Origin: an uncultured Clostridia bacterium
GTDB taxonomy: Bacteria > Bacillota > Clostridia > TANB77 > CAG-508
Direction of reading: 5' to 3'
Assembly: GCA_947167965.1 (NCBI GenBank)
Contig: CAMVJW010000002.1
Coordinates: 62,001-126,000 of the forward strand
DNA length: 64,000 nt
Within the stretch, counting starts at the first letter, position 1. Every line of letters starts with the position of its first letter. This document shows positions 45,804 to 55,342 of this stretch, piece after piece. A program made the translations under genes and the position numbers. The notes below the pieces were generated by a model. It saw only the letters and a program-made list of their open reading frames with translations, did not search any database and was not told the DNA's origin.

Positions 45804-46298
45804 TTAGTCTTTATATTCTATTACTTTTCCACATTTTATACTTTCCGCAACATTAATTACTCTTTGGTTACTTGAACCTTTCCAATGAAGTGTAGGATTT
45901 TTATTTTCATCTTCAAATTGTCCATCAACTAATACATCTACATATTTCATTACTTCTTTATCTTTTAAATCCTTATCAAATTTATACCCTGTCCAAGCCC
46001 AAAGATTTTTGTTTGGAAATCTTTCCTTGAATTTTTTTGCAAGTAATGTTGTTCCTTCTATATTTTTTGGATGCATTGGTTCTCCTCCAAGTATAGAAAG
46101 TCCTTCTATATGTGATTTATCGCATAAATCAAGCACTGTATCTATTGTTTGCTCAGTAAAGTCTTTTCCTTGTGAAAAGTCATGTGTTTCAGGATTAAAA
46201 CAATTCTTACAATTAAACATACATCCTTGCATAAATATTGAAACTCTTACTCCTGGCCCATCTGCAATATCCATTTCACGTATTTTATTGTATTTCAT
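45804..46298 (-). CDS. nrdG: anaerobic ribonucleotide reductase activating protein
   Basis: A 164-residue radical SAM activase. Iron-sulfur motif CMFNCKNCFNPETHDF (CX3CX2C), then GLSILGGEPMHPKN. It places the glycyl radical on NrdD. nrdD lies 34 bases upstream, so it is an nrdDG operon. Confidence 0.94.
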   Translation of the reverse strand: MKYNKIREMDIADGPGVRVSIFMQGCMFNCKNCFNPETHDFSQGKDFTEQTIDTVLDLCDKSHIEGLSILGGEPMHPKNIEGTTLLAKKFKERFPNKNLWAWTGYKFDKDLKDKEVMKYVDVLVDGQFEDENKNPTLHWKGSSNQRVINVAESIKCGKVIEYKD

Positions 46299-46332
46299 AT
46301 TTTATCAACCTTCTTTATAATTTTAATGTATT

Positions 46333-48522
46333 TTATTTTTTAAAGTCTTTGTTATCTATGTGTAATACTCTTTCTTTTATCTCTTGTGTTCTTCCTTTAT
46401 TCCAGAAATTGCTTCCAATATATCCGCATGTTCTTCTTGCAACATTTAATGAATTGTGATCTCTATTTCCACAATTTGGACAATACCATTCTAAGTTATC
46501 ATCTATTAATATTTCCCCAGTATATCCACATTTTTGACAATAATCTGATTTTGTATTTAATTCTGCATACATTATATTATCATATATAAATTTAATTACT
46601 TCTAATACAGCATCAATATTATCTTGTAAATTTGGTGTTTCTACATAAGAAATTGCTCCACCTGGGCTTAATTTTTGGAATTTACTTTCTAGTTTTAATT
46701 TTGTAAATGCATCAATTTCTTCAAATACAGGTACATGATAAGAATTAGTAATATATCCTCTATCTGTAATTCCTTCGATTTTTCCAAATCTTTTTTGTAA
46801 ACATTTTGAAAATTTATATGTTGTAGATTCTATTGGTGTTCCATAAACACTATAATCAATATTTTCAGCAGCTTTCCATTCTGCACATTTATCATTTAAT
46901 TTTTGCATTACTTCTAACGCAAATTCTTCACCTTTTCCTCCATCTGTGTGAGAGTCTCCTGTCATATATTTAACACATTCATAAAGTCCAGCATATCCTA
47001 AAGAAATTGTTGAATATCCATTTTCTAATAAAGGTTTTATTGATTCTCCTGGTTTTAATCTAGCAAGCGCCCCATCTTGCCATAAAATTGGTGCAACATC
47101 ACTTGTAACTCTTGCTAATCTTTCATGTCTTAGTCTTAATGCTCTATGACATAATTCTAATCTATCTTCAAATATTTTCCAGAATTTATTCACATCTTGT
47201 TTAGAAGATAAAGCAACATCTGGTAAGTTTATTGTTACAACACCTTGATTAAATCTACCATAATATTTTCCTTTTCCTTCTACATAGTTTTTAGCATGAG
47301 CAATATTTCCTTTTGTTCTATCTGGTGTTAAGAATGATCTACATCCCATACATGGATAGCAATCACCATTTCCATATTGATTTATTTTTAGTTTTAACAT
47401 CATTTTTTCGCTTATATAGTCTGGAACCATTCTCTTAGCTGTACATTTTGCAGCAAGCTCTGTCAAATACCAATATTTGCTATCTTCTCTTACATTGTCT
47501 TCTTCTAATATATATAAAAGTTTTGGAAAAGCTGGTGTTACATAAACACCTTTTCTATTTTTAAATCCTAAAATTCTTTGATTTAAAAACTCTTCTATTA
47601 TCATTGCAAGTTCTTCTTTATATTCTTCTGTTTCACCTAAATACATACATACACTTAAAAATGGTGCTTGTCCATTAGTATTTGTCATACTATTTACTTG
47701 ATAATTAAATGTTTGTACTCCATCTGCAACTTCTTTTTTAGTGTCTTCCATTGCAAATTTTTCACATTGTTCTTTTGTTAATTTTCTTGCTTCATATTTT
47801 TTGTAGTATTTATTATAACTATCTCTTACAAATGGTGCTAAATGTGAAAGTGATACTGTTGCACCACCATAGCTTGAAGAAGTAACAGCTAAAATTATTT
47901 GTGTTGCAATAGTAGCTGCTGTAATAAATCTGTGTGGTTTTTCAATCATAACTCCATTAATAATTGTTCCATTTTGAAGCATATCTTCTAAATTTATTAA
48001 CTCACAATTGTGAAGAGCACTTTGTGCAAAATAATCTGCATCATGAAAATGTATAATTCCTTCATCATGTGCCTTAACAATATCTTCTGGTAATAAAAAT
48101 CTTCTAGTTATATCAGTACAAGTTATTCCAGCTATATAATCTCTTTGAGTAGTTACTACATGTGCATTTTTATTAGCATTTTCTGTATTCCAATATTCGC
48201 TTTCACCCTCAACTAATTCTTTAATTGTTTGATCTGTTGTATTTGCTTTTCTTACTAATGCTCTTGTATATCTGTATGTTATATATTCTTTTGCTAATTG
48301 ATATCTTCCTAATTCCATTAATTTTTCTTCAATTATGTCTTGGATATCTTCAACTAGTATTCTTTTCTTTCCAAGGTCTTCTACATATTGTATTATACCA
48401 TCAATTTCTTCATTTGTTGCTCTTTCTTTTGGTCTAACATCTTTGTTTGCTTTTTGAATAGCAGTTCGAATCTTTTCTTTATCATATTCTACTGCTTTTC
48501 CGTCTCTTTTTATTACCTTCAT
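46333..48522 (-). CDS. nrdD: anaerobic (class III) ribonucleoside-triphosphate reductase
   Basis: A 729-residue glycyl radical enzyme that makes dNTPs without oxygen. N-terminal ATP cone (MKVIKRDGKAVEYDKEKIRT, about 1-90), catalytic domain with NCELINLEDMLQNG, zinc-binding CQKCGYTG and CPNCGN near the C-terminus, and the glycyl radical motif RTCGYIGSNFW. It marks an anaerobic life style. The upstream gap carries a terminator hairpin at 48573-48606. Confidence 0.96.
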   Translation of the reverse strand: MKVIKRDGKAVEYDKEKIRTAIQKANKDVRPKERATNEEIDGIIQYVEDLGKKRILVEDIQDIIEEKLMELGRYQLAKEYITYRYTRALVRKANTTDQTIKELVEGESEYWNTENANKNAHVVTTQRDYIAGITCTDITRRFLLPEDIVKAHDEGIIHFHDADYFAQSALHNCELINLEDMLQNGTIINGVMIEKPHRFITAATIATQIILAVTSSSYGGATVSLSHLAPFVRDSYNKYYKKYEARKLTKEQCEKFAMEDTKKEVADGVQTFNYQVNSMTNTNGQAPFLSVCMYLGETEEYKEELAMIIEEFLNQRILGFKNRKGVYVTPAFPKLLYILEEDNVREDSKYWYLTELAAKCTAKRMVPDYISEKMMLKLKINQYGNGDCYPCMGCRSFLTPDRTKGNIAHAKNYVEGKGKYYGRFNQGVVTINLPDVALSSKQDVNKFWKIFEDRLELCHRALRLRHERLARVTSDVAPILWQDGALARLKPGESIKPLLENGYSTISLGYAGLYECVKYMTGDSHTDGGKGEEFALEVMQKLNDKCAEWKAAENIDYSVYGTPIESTTYKFSKCLQKRFGKIEGITDRGYITNSYHVPVFEEIDAFTKLKLESKFQKLSPGGAISYVETPNLQDNIDAVLEVIKFIYDNIMYAELNTKSDYCQKCGYTGEILIDDNLEWYCPNCGNRDHNSLNVARRTCGYIGSNFWNKGRTQEIKERVLHIDNKDFKK

Positions 48523-48572
48523 TTTTCTTCCCCCTATTTATTTAAGTCTGGATTAATTATATAGATAAAAAA

Positions 48573-48606
48573 AACAAAATCTGTTGCACTTGCAACAAAT
48601 TTTGTT
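48573..48606. terminator. terminator between rnhA and nrdD
   Basis: AACAAAAT-C-TGTTGC (48573-48587) pairs with GCAACA-A-ATTTTGTT (48592-48606), one mismatch, with A or T runs outside on both strands. It lies 51 bases before the nrdD start, so it could also act as a leader attenuator. Confidence 0.65.
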
Positions 48607-48719
48607 TTTTAATTTTTATTTTTTTTAATACTGCTATTTTCTAAGAAAACAGTTTATATTACATTTATATTACAGTTTTTAAATGTTATTATGTATATTC
48701 GTTTGTTTTTATTATTATA

Positions 48720-49148
48720 CTAAGGAATTGCATTTCTAGCCAGTTCATCACACCTATTATTTAATTCAACATCACTATGCCCTTTAACTTTATTAAATGT
48801 TACCTTATGTATTTTAGTTAGCTCATATATTTCTTTCCAAATATCTTGATTTTTTACAGAATCTCCAGAAGCAGTTTTCCAACCTTTTTTAATCCAATTG
48901 TATATCCATCCTTGATTAAAACAATTTACACAATATGCACTATCACTATATAGCTCAACTTCACAAGGTTGTTTTAGTGCTTTTAGAGCCTCTAAAATTG
49001 CCGTCATTTCCATTATATTATTTGTTGTATTTTTGCTTCCTCCTGATAATTCCTTTTTATGTTTTCCTGAAATTAATACAGCAGCCCATCCTCCAGGTCC
49101 AGGGTTACCTGAACACGCTCCATCTGTATAAATAATCACTTTTTGCAT
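48720..49148 (-). CDS. rnhA: ribonuclease HI
   Basis: A 142-residue RNase HI that cuts RNA in RNA-DNA hybrids. The four acidic residues are visible: D in YTDGACSGNPGPGG, E in NNIMEMTAILEAL, D in ELYSDSAYCV and D near NNRCDELARN. KGHSDVELNNRC is also typical. An IS200 element lies just upstream. Confidence 0.94.
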   Translation of the reverse strand: MQKVIIYTDGACSGNPGPGGWAAVLISGKHKKELSGGSKNTTNNIMEMTAILEALKALKQPCEVELYSDSAYCVNCFNQGWIYNWIKKGWKTASGDSVKNQDIWKEIYELTKIHKVTFNKVKGHSDVELNNRCDELARNAIP

Positions 49149-49277
49149 ATATGTCTCCTTTTTGCCTTTTTAATAAATATCCCCCGGCTTAGCCGGGGGT
49201 TTTTTACTCGTAACGCCTAAAAGGCTATGTTACAAGCAGAGCCTCAAGGCTCATAGCTGATCCGACACACGCGTATC

Positions 49278-49778
49278 TTATGCCCCGTTGAACGGGTCTT
49301 TATATTCTTTTATTGATATTTGGTCATACATCATATCTTCTTGCAATTGATTTCTAACATATTCTGCTATTCTTTTTTCATTTTTACCTACCGTGTCTAC
49401 GTAGTATCCACGGCACCAAAAACTTCGCTGTCCGAATTTGTATTTCAAATTCGACCATCTCTGGAAAATTATGAGGCTACTTTTGCCCTTTAATATTCCC
49501 ATAAATTTTGATACTGATAACTTTGGCGGTATTGAAACAAACATATGCACATGATCAGGGCAAACTTCCGCCTCTATAATTTTCACTTCCTGCCAGTCCG
49601 AAATATCTCTCAATATTTTTCCTATTTCTATCCTTTTCTGACCATAAAAAATTTTTCTCCTATACTTTGGAGCGAATACTATGTGATACTTGCAATTCCA
49701 CTTTGTATGTGATAGACTTTCTATAGTATCAATAGTATTTTTCTCATTTTTATTTTTCTTTGAAAATATACTATTCAT
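49278..49778 (-). CDS. tnpA: IS200 family Y1 transposase TnpA
   Basis: A 166-residue HUH nuclease. KWNCKYHIVFAPKYRRKIFY is the family signature; the metal-binding HUH motif is CPDHVHMFVSIPP and the catalytic tyrosine is in WCRGYYVDTVGKNE. It cuts and joins single-stranded DNA at hairpin ends. The frame is intact, so the element may be active. Codon and base use are less AT-rich than the neighbours. Its ribosome site (GGGAG) is inside a predicted inverted repeat. Confidence 0.93.
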   Translation of the reverse strand: MNSIFSKKNKNEKNTIDTIESLSHTKWNCKYHIVFAPKYRRKIFYGQKRIEIGKILRDISDWQEVKIIEAEVCPDHVHMFVSIPPKLSVSKFMGILKGKSSLIIFQRWSNLKYKFGQRSFWCRGYYVDTVGKNEKRIAEYVRNQLQEDMMYDQISIKEYKDPFNGA

Positions 49779-49783
49779 ATTCC

Positions 49784-49853
49784 AAAACTCCCTTCATTTT
49801 ATATTATCTTTATGTGTCGAATCATATTGATTTTATATTATGAAGGGAGTTTT
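49784..49853 (-). promoter_or_regulatory. leader hairpin that hides the tnpA ribosome site
   Basis: AAAACTCCCTTCAT (49784-49797) and ATGAAGGGAGTTTT (49840-49853) are perfect complements. On the tnpA mRNA the GGGAG of the ribosome site lies in the second arm. Such a structure is known to repress IS200 translation. Confidence 0.7.
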
Positions 49854-49913
49854 GTCTACTACAACGCTAAAGCCTACACTACTACCGGCATAGCCGGAAG
49901 ATTATTTACATTC

Positions 49914-49951
49914 AAATAGAACAGTTTTTGATTATCTCAAACTGTTCTATT
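49914..49951. terminator. hairpin after glgP
   Basis: AAATAGAACAGTT (49914-49926) pairs with AACTGTTCTATTT (49939-49951). A strong T tract follows on the plus strand; on the minus strand (glgP direction) it is short. Confidence 0.55.
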
Positions 49952-49970
49952 TTTAGTTTTATTTTTATTT

Positions 49971-52550
49971 TTATTTCGTTATCCATTTAACCAAATCTAG
50001 ATTCTCACTATCAAGTAGCATCTCATTTGTAGGCATAACTCTAAATGTATATCCATAGTTTCCACCAGATGCCAATGAAACTTTAGCTTTATAAGTATAT
50101 CTTTTATATTCTTTTTCTTCAGACTCAAATTCCATTGGAACTACATTAATATCTTCAACTTGTCCATTATCTGATATTTTTCCACAATATACTTCTACTC
50201 TAACATCTTCTTTTTCTAAATTTGGAAGAGTAACTTTACATTTTACTTCAATTGATTCTCCTGCATCTATTTTTATATCTTCTGGATTTTTTTCTTGTTC
50301 TATTAATATACTATCCCAGTTGTTATATATACGTCTTTTCCATTCTGTAAACTGTGCTGCTTTTTCTAAATCTGAAAAATCATTTTTATATAAATTAATT
50401 AATGGCATATATAGTTTTTCAGTATAATCTACTATCATCCTTGCAGTACTGTATTTTCCACCACTTGTAATAATAGATTGTTTCATTGTTTTCATCCATT
50501 CTTCAGAAGGTTCTCTTAAAGATGGTCTTTCGAAGAACATTGGAATTATCTTATTTTCTAATGTTCTATATATACTTTGACTATCAGCTTTATCTTGATC
50601 AGCATATGATGAGAATTCAGCATCTGAACCTATAATCCATCCATTTGTTTGATCATATCCTTCTGCCCACCATCCATCTAATACACTGAAATTAATTACT
50701 CCATTTACTGCAGCTTTTTGTCCAGATGTGCCAGAAGCTTCCATTGGTCTTCTTGGTGTATTTAACCAAACATCTACACCACTAATTAAGTATCTTGACA
50801 TTGCTATATTATAGTTTTCTAATAAGAATATCTTTCCTTTAAACTGTGGCTTCATAGATAATTCATGTATATATTTTATTAAATCTTGTCCTTCTTTATC
50901 AGCAGGATGCGCCTTTCCTGCAAAAATAAGTTTTACAGGATGTTCCTTATCATTTAATATTTCTGTTATTCTTTCTAGGTCATTAAAAATTAATGTTGCT
51001 CTTTTATATGTAGCAAATCTTCTTGCAAATCCAATTATTAAATCATTTTCAGATAATTCACTTGTAATTTCTTTAATTTGGTCATAACTCATTCCAGCTC
51101 TTCTAAGTCTTGTCATTGTATTTTCTTTTACTAACTCAACTAGTTTTTGTTTTCTTTGTATATGTGCATTCCATAATTCATTATTTGGAATATTCTCAAC
51201 TTTTTTCCAAGTTTCATCTAAATAAATTCTATCTTGCCAATAAGGACTAGAACTACTACTCAAATAATTATTAAATAATTCTTTTATATTTTGTGCAAGC
51301 CATGAACATGTATGAATACCATTTGTAACATATGTAATTGGTGATTCATTTGCTGCAATATTTGGCCATACATCTCCAAATAATTCTCTTGATACTTCAC
51401 CATGTAGTTTGCTTACTCCATTTTTCTTTCCAGCAATTTTAAGAGCAAGAATACCCATATTAAATCCAGGTTCTAGATTTTCTGTAGGTTTCATTCCTAA
51501 TTTTAAGAATTCTTCTCTACTTATATTTAGTCTTTGCCAATAATTATTAAAATACTTTTCAACTAAATCAATTGGAAAAATATCATTTCCAGCTGGTACT
51601 GGAGTATGAGTTGTAAATACAGTTTTTGAGCTAACTATATCTTTTGCAATTTCAAATGAAACCTGTTTATCTCTAATTGTATCTTTCATTAATTCTAATG
51701 TTAAGAAGGCAGAGTGTCCTTCATTCATATGATATATTGTTGGATTTAATCCAAGCTCTTTTAATAATTTTGTACCTGCCATTCCTAAAACTATTTCCTG
51801 GCGAATTCTCATGTCTTGATCTCCACCATAAAGTTTTAATGTTATTTCTCTATCTTCAGGTCTATTTTTTTCTATATCTGAATCTAATAGGTATAAGCAT
51901 ATTCTTCCAACATTTATTTTCCAAACTTTTAAATATACTTCTCTTTCTAAAAATTTAACTATTATCAATAAATCATTATCATCTTTTGTTTTAACAGGTA
52001 AAATTGGTAAATCATTAATTTCAGCTTCTGAATATTCTGATTTTTGTACACCATAAGCTTCTATTTTTTGATTAAAATATCCATATTTATATAATAACCC
52101 CACCCCTACTAAAGGAAGACCTAAGTCACTTGCTGATTTTAAATGGTCGCCAGACAAAATACCAAGTCCTCCAGAATACAAAGGTAAAGTTTCATCTAAA
52201 CCATATTCTGCTGAAAAGTATGCAATTAGGTCATTTTGATGATCTGGATATTTTTTTGAAAACCATGTTTCTTTACTTGACATATATCCATCATAATTTT
52301 TTAATACATTTTCATATTCTTTTAAAAACTCAGCATCCTCTGCAGCTTTTTGTAATCTTTCCTGTGATACTCTTTTTAAAAACTTAATAGGATTTTTCCC
52401 AACATTTTCCCATAAGTCTCTATCAATACTTTTTATAAGTCTTAAATATTCTGCATTCCAACTCCACCATAAATTATTTGCAATTTCATCTAAACGGTTA
52501 ATACTTTTTGGTAATTGTGGTTTTACCGTTATTTTATTAAACACGTACAT
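49971..52550 (-). CDS. glgP: alpha-glucan (glycogen) phosphorylase
   Basis: An 859-residue GT35 phosphorylase that releases glucose 1-phosphate from glycogen. The N-terminal DUF3417 region (INRLDEIANNLWWSWNAEYL) is typical of the long bacterial form; the core has GGLGILSGDHLKSASDLGLP, YHMNEGHSAFLTLEL and GFARRFATYKRA; the pyridoxal phosphate lysine is in GTSGQKAAVNG. The C-terminus adds about 100 residues of beta-rich sequence. It acts on the polymer made by the GH57 branching locus 7 kb away. Cytoplasmic. Confidence 0.93.
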   Translation of the reverse strand: MYVFNKITVKPQLPKSINRLDEIANNLWWSWNAEYLRLIKSIDRDLWENVGKNPIKFLKRVSQERLQKAAEDAEFLKEYENVLKNYDGYMSSKETWFSKKYPDHQNDLIAYFSAEYGLDETLPLYSGGLGILSGDHLKSASDLGLPLVGVGLLYKYGYFNQKIEAYGVQKSEYSEAEINDLPILPVKTKDDNDLLIIVKFLEREVYLKVWKINVGRICLYLLDSDIEKNRPEDREITLKLYGGDQDMRIRQEIVLGMAGTKLLKELGLNPTIYHMNEGHSAFLTLELMKDTIRDKQVSFEIAKDIVSSKTVFTTHTPVPAGNDIFPIDLVEKYFNNYWQRLNISREEFLKLGMKPTENLEPGFNMGILALKIAGKKNGVSKLHGEVSRELFGDVWPNIAANESPITYVTNGIHTCSWLAQNIKELFNNYLSSSSSPYWQDRIYLDETWKKVENIPNNELWNAHIQRKQKLVELVKENTMTRLRRAGMSYDQIKEITSELSENDLIIGFARRFATYKRATLIFNDLERITEILNDKEHPVKLIFAGKAHPADKEGQDLIKYIHELSMKPQFKGKIFLLENYNIAMSRYLISGVDVWLNTPRRPMEASGTSGQKAAVNGVINFSVLDGWWAEGYDQTNGWIIGSDAEFSSYADQDKADSQSIYRTLENKIIPMFFERPSLREPSEEWMKTMKQSIITSGGKYSTARMIVDYTEKLYMPLINLYKNDFSDLEKAAQFTEWKRRIYNNWDSILIEQEKNPEDIKIDAGESIEVKCKVTLPNLEKEDVRVEVYCGKISDNGQVEDINVVPMEFESEEKEYKRYTYKAKVSLASGGNYGYTFRVMPTNEMLLDSENLDLVKWITK

Positions 52551-52648
52551 TTATTTAATTCCTCCTTAGTATTTTTACACTTTTTTCCTAATTTGTATTA
52601 TCTATTAAAATATTTTTTTTGTCAAGGTATTAAAATATTTTATATATA

Positions 52649-52696
52649 AAAAAAGTAAAGGCATTACAATAATATTTGTAATTCTTTACTTTTTTT
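52649..52696 (-). terminator. terminator after the P-loop/Asp23 gene
   Basis: AAAAAAGTAAAG with CTTTACTTTTTT (52684-52695), plus an inner ATTACAA-TTGTAAT stem; T run follows on the minus strand. Confidence 0.75.
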
Positions 52697-52697
52697 C

Positions 52698-53531
52698 TTA
52701 TTTTTCTGGCATATACATACTTTTTGCAATCACATCTATTTTTATAACATTCATTGCAGTAAGTCTTTCTATTTCATCAATTATTTTTTCTTTAAATTCT
52801 TTTAAACTATTTTTTATATTATATCCATATACAACAGATACTTCCATATATATGCTTGGTCCTTCTCCATAATTTTGAACTCTAATTCTTAAAACTTTAT
52901 GTATTTCTGGATTAATCTCAACTTGGTATTCCGCAATTTGCCTAAAAACAGAATCCGAAATCGTAAATTTTCCCATATAACTAAATGTAGGTCTAATAAT
53001 TGATTTTTCCGAAACATATGGTTTTTTACCCTTTCCTTTTGATTTAAAAATCTGAAGTGGATCTAATAGATAACCCGAAAAATCTTTTTTTATTTCAAAA
53101 GTTGGAACAGGTATTACATGCTTTCCTTCTGTAACTCTAATATTTTTTGCAGTTTTCATTTCTTCTTCTGTTGCAACATCATTAATATATATTTTTTCTT
53201 GTACCTTAGGTAATCCTAAATTTTCCGCAATTTTTTCGACCATTCCATCTGATGTTCCAAGTATTAAAATTGATTTAACTTTATATTTTTTTAAAGCTTT
53301 TTGAATTTCTTTTTTTTCTTCTTCATGTAAGAATAAAGCTTTTTTTACAGTTTCTATTTTAGTAGCTGCTTTTTTAGCTGAACTTCCAGCAATAACTCTG
53401 TTATCATTAATTAAAAGACCATCGTCAATAATGAAATGGACATTTTTTTCTCCAGCTACCATTTGTGCCCTATAACTTTTTCCAGTTCCAGATGGTCCAA
53501 CAAATCCGTAAACGCATATATTTTTAAACAT
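52698..53531 (-). CDS. P-loop NTPase fused to Asp23-like domain
   Basis: A 277-residue protein joining two modules. Residues 1 to about 165 form a P-loop domain with Walker A GFVGPSGTGKSYRAQMVAG and the strand HFIIDDGLLI. Residues about 170-277 resemble Asp23/Gls24: GKFTISDSVFRQIAEYQVEI, IYMEVSVVYGYNIKNSLKEF and IDEIERLTAMNVIKIDVIA. Asp23 proteins organise envelope-stress complexes. The fusion suggests nucleotide control of such a complex; the function is not known. No membrane segment. Confidence 0.75.
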   Translation of the reverse strand: MFKNICVYGFVGPSGTGKSYRAQMVAGEKNVHFIIDDGLLINDNRVIAGSSAKKAATKIETVKKALFLHEEEKKEIQKALKKYKVKSILILGTSDGMVEKIAENLGLPKVQEKIYINDVATEEEMKTAKNIRVTEGKHVIPVPTFEIKKDFSGYLLDPLQIFKSKGKGKKPYVSEKSIIRPTFSYMGKFTISDSVFRQIAEYQVEINPEIHKVLRIRVQNYGEGPSIYMEVSVVYGYNIKNSLKEFKEKIIDEIERLTAMNVIKIDVIAKSMYMPEK

Positions 53532-53695
53532 TATTATTCTCCCTGTTTTAGTTATATCTTTTAAAATCTTTTGTTTAAAACTAATCTAATTTATATGTTT
53601 ATCTTGCATAAAAAATTTTAATTTGTATTTTCACAGTTTTATAAATAAAAAACAGGACTAGGACTAAAAATAATTTAGAACCTAGCCCATATAAA

Positions 53696-54925
53696 TTAAA
53701 CTATTTCTTTAATTTTTACACTTCTTACGTGATCAATTTTTTCCCAAGTTGTATCTTGTTTAAATAAGCATTTAAAGTTTATCAATAACCAAGATCCCAT
53801 AAATAAAGGATAATATAATGTCCATTTTAACATAGGCTTTATTGGTTTTTTCTCTAAATACATTGTCAATAATGCTGTAAAGATTGGGAATAAAAATGTT
53901 GGTACTACAAATTTTAATAAATTTATAATTAATTCAGCTGTAGACATAGAATCTAGTAAATATATTGCAAAATTTGAAAGGACTAATACCATAGATACAA
54001 CAAACATTGGTATACTTCCTATTATATACAATAAACCATCAAAATTCATAATTGTTTTATTTTCTTTAACAGCTTTAGCTAAATCTAATGTATAGTTTTT
54101 TGTACATTGAATATGTCCAACAGTCCATCTGCTTCTTTGTTTCCAAGAAACTTTAAATTTTTCAGGTTGTTCATCATAAACTATTGCATCTGTTGCCCAT
54201 CCTAATTTTTGACCCTTAATTATTTGTTTTAAAGAAAACTCTATATCTTCAGTTAATGTTTTTGTATCCCATCCAGTATCTTTAATTAAATCAAACTTAA
54301 CCATAAATCCTGTTCCATTTAGTAATGGTGATAATCCAATATTGTATCTTGCTAAATGGTAAAATCTATGCATTGTCCAGTAGAAAAATGCATATCCTGC
54401 TGATATCCAGCTTTCTGTAGGATTTTTTATATCTTTATATCCTTGAACTACTGTTTCTCCTTGGCATAATTTTTTATTCATAACACTTATAAAGTTTTTA
54501 TCAACTATATTATCTGCATCAAATACTAAAAATGCATCATAATCTGCATTTTCCTCTATTTTTTGTTGTAAAAACCAATTTAATGCATATCCTTTAGTTT
54601 TATGTGCCTCATCAAATCTTTTATAAACAATTGCTCCGGCTTCTTTTGCAATTTGTGCGGTATTGTCTGTACAGTTATCTGCAATTACATATATATCATA
54701 TAAATCTTTATCATAGTTTTGATTTTTTAAACTTTCTACTAAATTTGCAACAACAGCTGCTTCATTATGTGCAGGTATAATTGCCATAAATTTATGTTTT
54801 TTGTTTTTTATTAAAGGTTTTTCTTTAAATTTAATTAAAGAACATAAGCTTATTGTAAATTCATATATCCAAAATACAACAGTTATATATACTAAAGCTT
54901 GCCTTAATAAATAAATATATTCCAT
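53696..54925 (-). CDS. membrane-bound GT2 family glycosyltransferase
   Basis: A 409-residue processive-type GT2 enzyme. One N-terminal membrane segment (ALVYITVVFWIYEFTISL), then FMAIIPAHNEAAVVANLV, DNCTDNTAQIA, the DAD-like VFDADNIVDKNF, TEDIEFSLK and the QRSRWTVGH motif, followed by three C-terminal membrane segments. It resembles cellulose and poly-GlcNAc synthase-like enzymes. The polymer is unknown. AGAAGGAG precedes ATG. Probably single-gene. Confidence 0.87.
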   Translation of the reverse strand: MEYIYLLRQALVYITVVFWIYEFTISLCSLIKFKEKPLIKNKKHKFMAIIPAHNEAAVVANLVESLKNQNYDKDLYDIYVIADNCTDNTAQIAKEAGAIVYKRFDEAHKTKGYALNWFLQQKIEENADYDAFLVFDADNIVDKNFISVMNKKLCQGETVVQGYKDIKNPTESWISAGYAFFYWTMHRFYHLARYNIGLSPLLNGTGFMVKFDLIKDTGWDTKTLTEDIEFSLKQIIKGQKLGWATDAIVYDEQPEKFKVSWKQRSRWTVGHIQCTKNYTLDLAKAVKENKTIMNFDGLLYIIGSIPMFVVSMVLVLSNFAIYLLDSMSTAELIINLLKFVVPTFLFPIFTALLTMYLEKKPIKPMLKWTLYYPLFMGSWLLINFKCLFKQDTTWEKIDHVRSVKIKEIV

Positions 54926-55115
54926 TGTTTTCTCCTTCTAATATTAATTTATATTTTTCCATCTTATATATTATACTATTAATTGGATTTTTTTGCAAAT
55001 TTTTTCGCAAAAAAATATAATCTGTGTAATACCATTAATATCACATCAAACAAGATTTTTTAAAAAAATGTAAAAAAAACTTTAATCGTCTGTTTCTGAA
55101 CTATCAAACCTTGTT

Positions 55116-55298
55116 CTATATTTTAGCCGTTCTATCTTGTAATATTCTTCTATGAAAAGTTATATTATTTTTATCCAAATAATTAAATATAAAATCCTTA
55201 TCTACTAACTCTTTGTTCTTATTTTCAATAATAAAATTTAAAGAAGAATCATTAATAATATTCTTAATACAAACCGATTTAAATCTATTTTTTATCAT
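55116..55298 (-). pseudogene. short fragment, possible remnant of an RpoN-type C-terminus
   Basis: A 60-residue frame with weak resemblance to the C-terminal box of sigma-54: IINDSSLNFIIENKNKELVD, DFIFNYLDKNNITFHRRILQ, where RpoN would have ...IARRTVAKYRE. No ribosome site is obvious and no upstream sigma-54 domains exist. It may be a decayed gene end or chance. Confidence 0.25.
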
Positions 55299-55308
55299 AG
55301 CTCAACAA

Positions 55309-55334
55309 AAAAGACCAGAATAATCTAGTCTTTT
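55309..55334 (-). terminator. terminator of the rplQ operon
   Basis: On the minus strand AAAAGACTAGA pairs with TCTGGTCTTTT (one G-T), followed by TT. It lies 9 bases past the rplQ stop. Confidence 0.75.
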
Positions 55335-55342
55335 AAGTATTC

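Larger units (their letters stand above)
49180..49905 (-). mobile_element. IS200-like insertion sequence
   Basis: A single-gene element of about 0.7 kb. TnpA lies at 49278-49778. At the 3' side of the gene is the hairpin CCCCCGGC-TTA-GCCGGGGG (about 49182-49200); on the 5' side is a 14-bp inverted repeat (49784-49797 with 49840-49853) and a further small palindrome (CCGGC-ATA-GCCGG) near 49884-49896. IS200-type ends are subterminal hairpins without inverted repeats at the exact ends, so boundaries are approximate. No TnpB gene is present. Confidence 0.75.

Noticed and set aside
55116..55298. Functional sigma-54 gene
   Set aside because: Only a weak 60-residue resemblance to the end of the protein exists, with no upstream domains or ribosome site.
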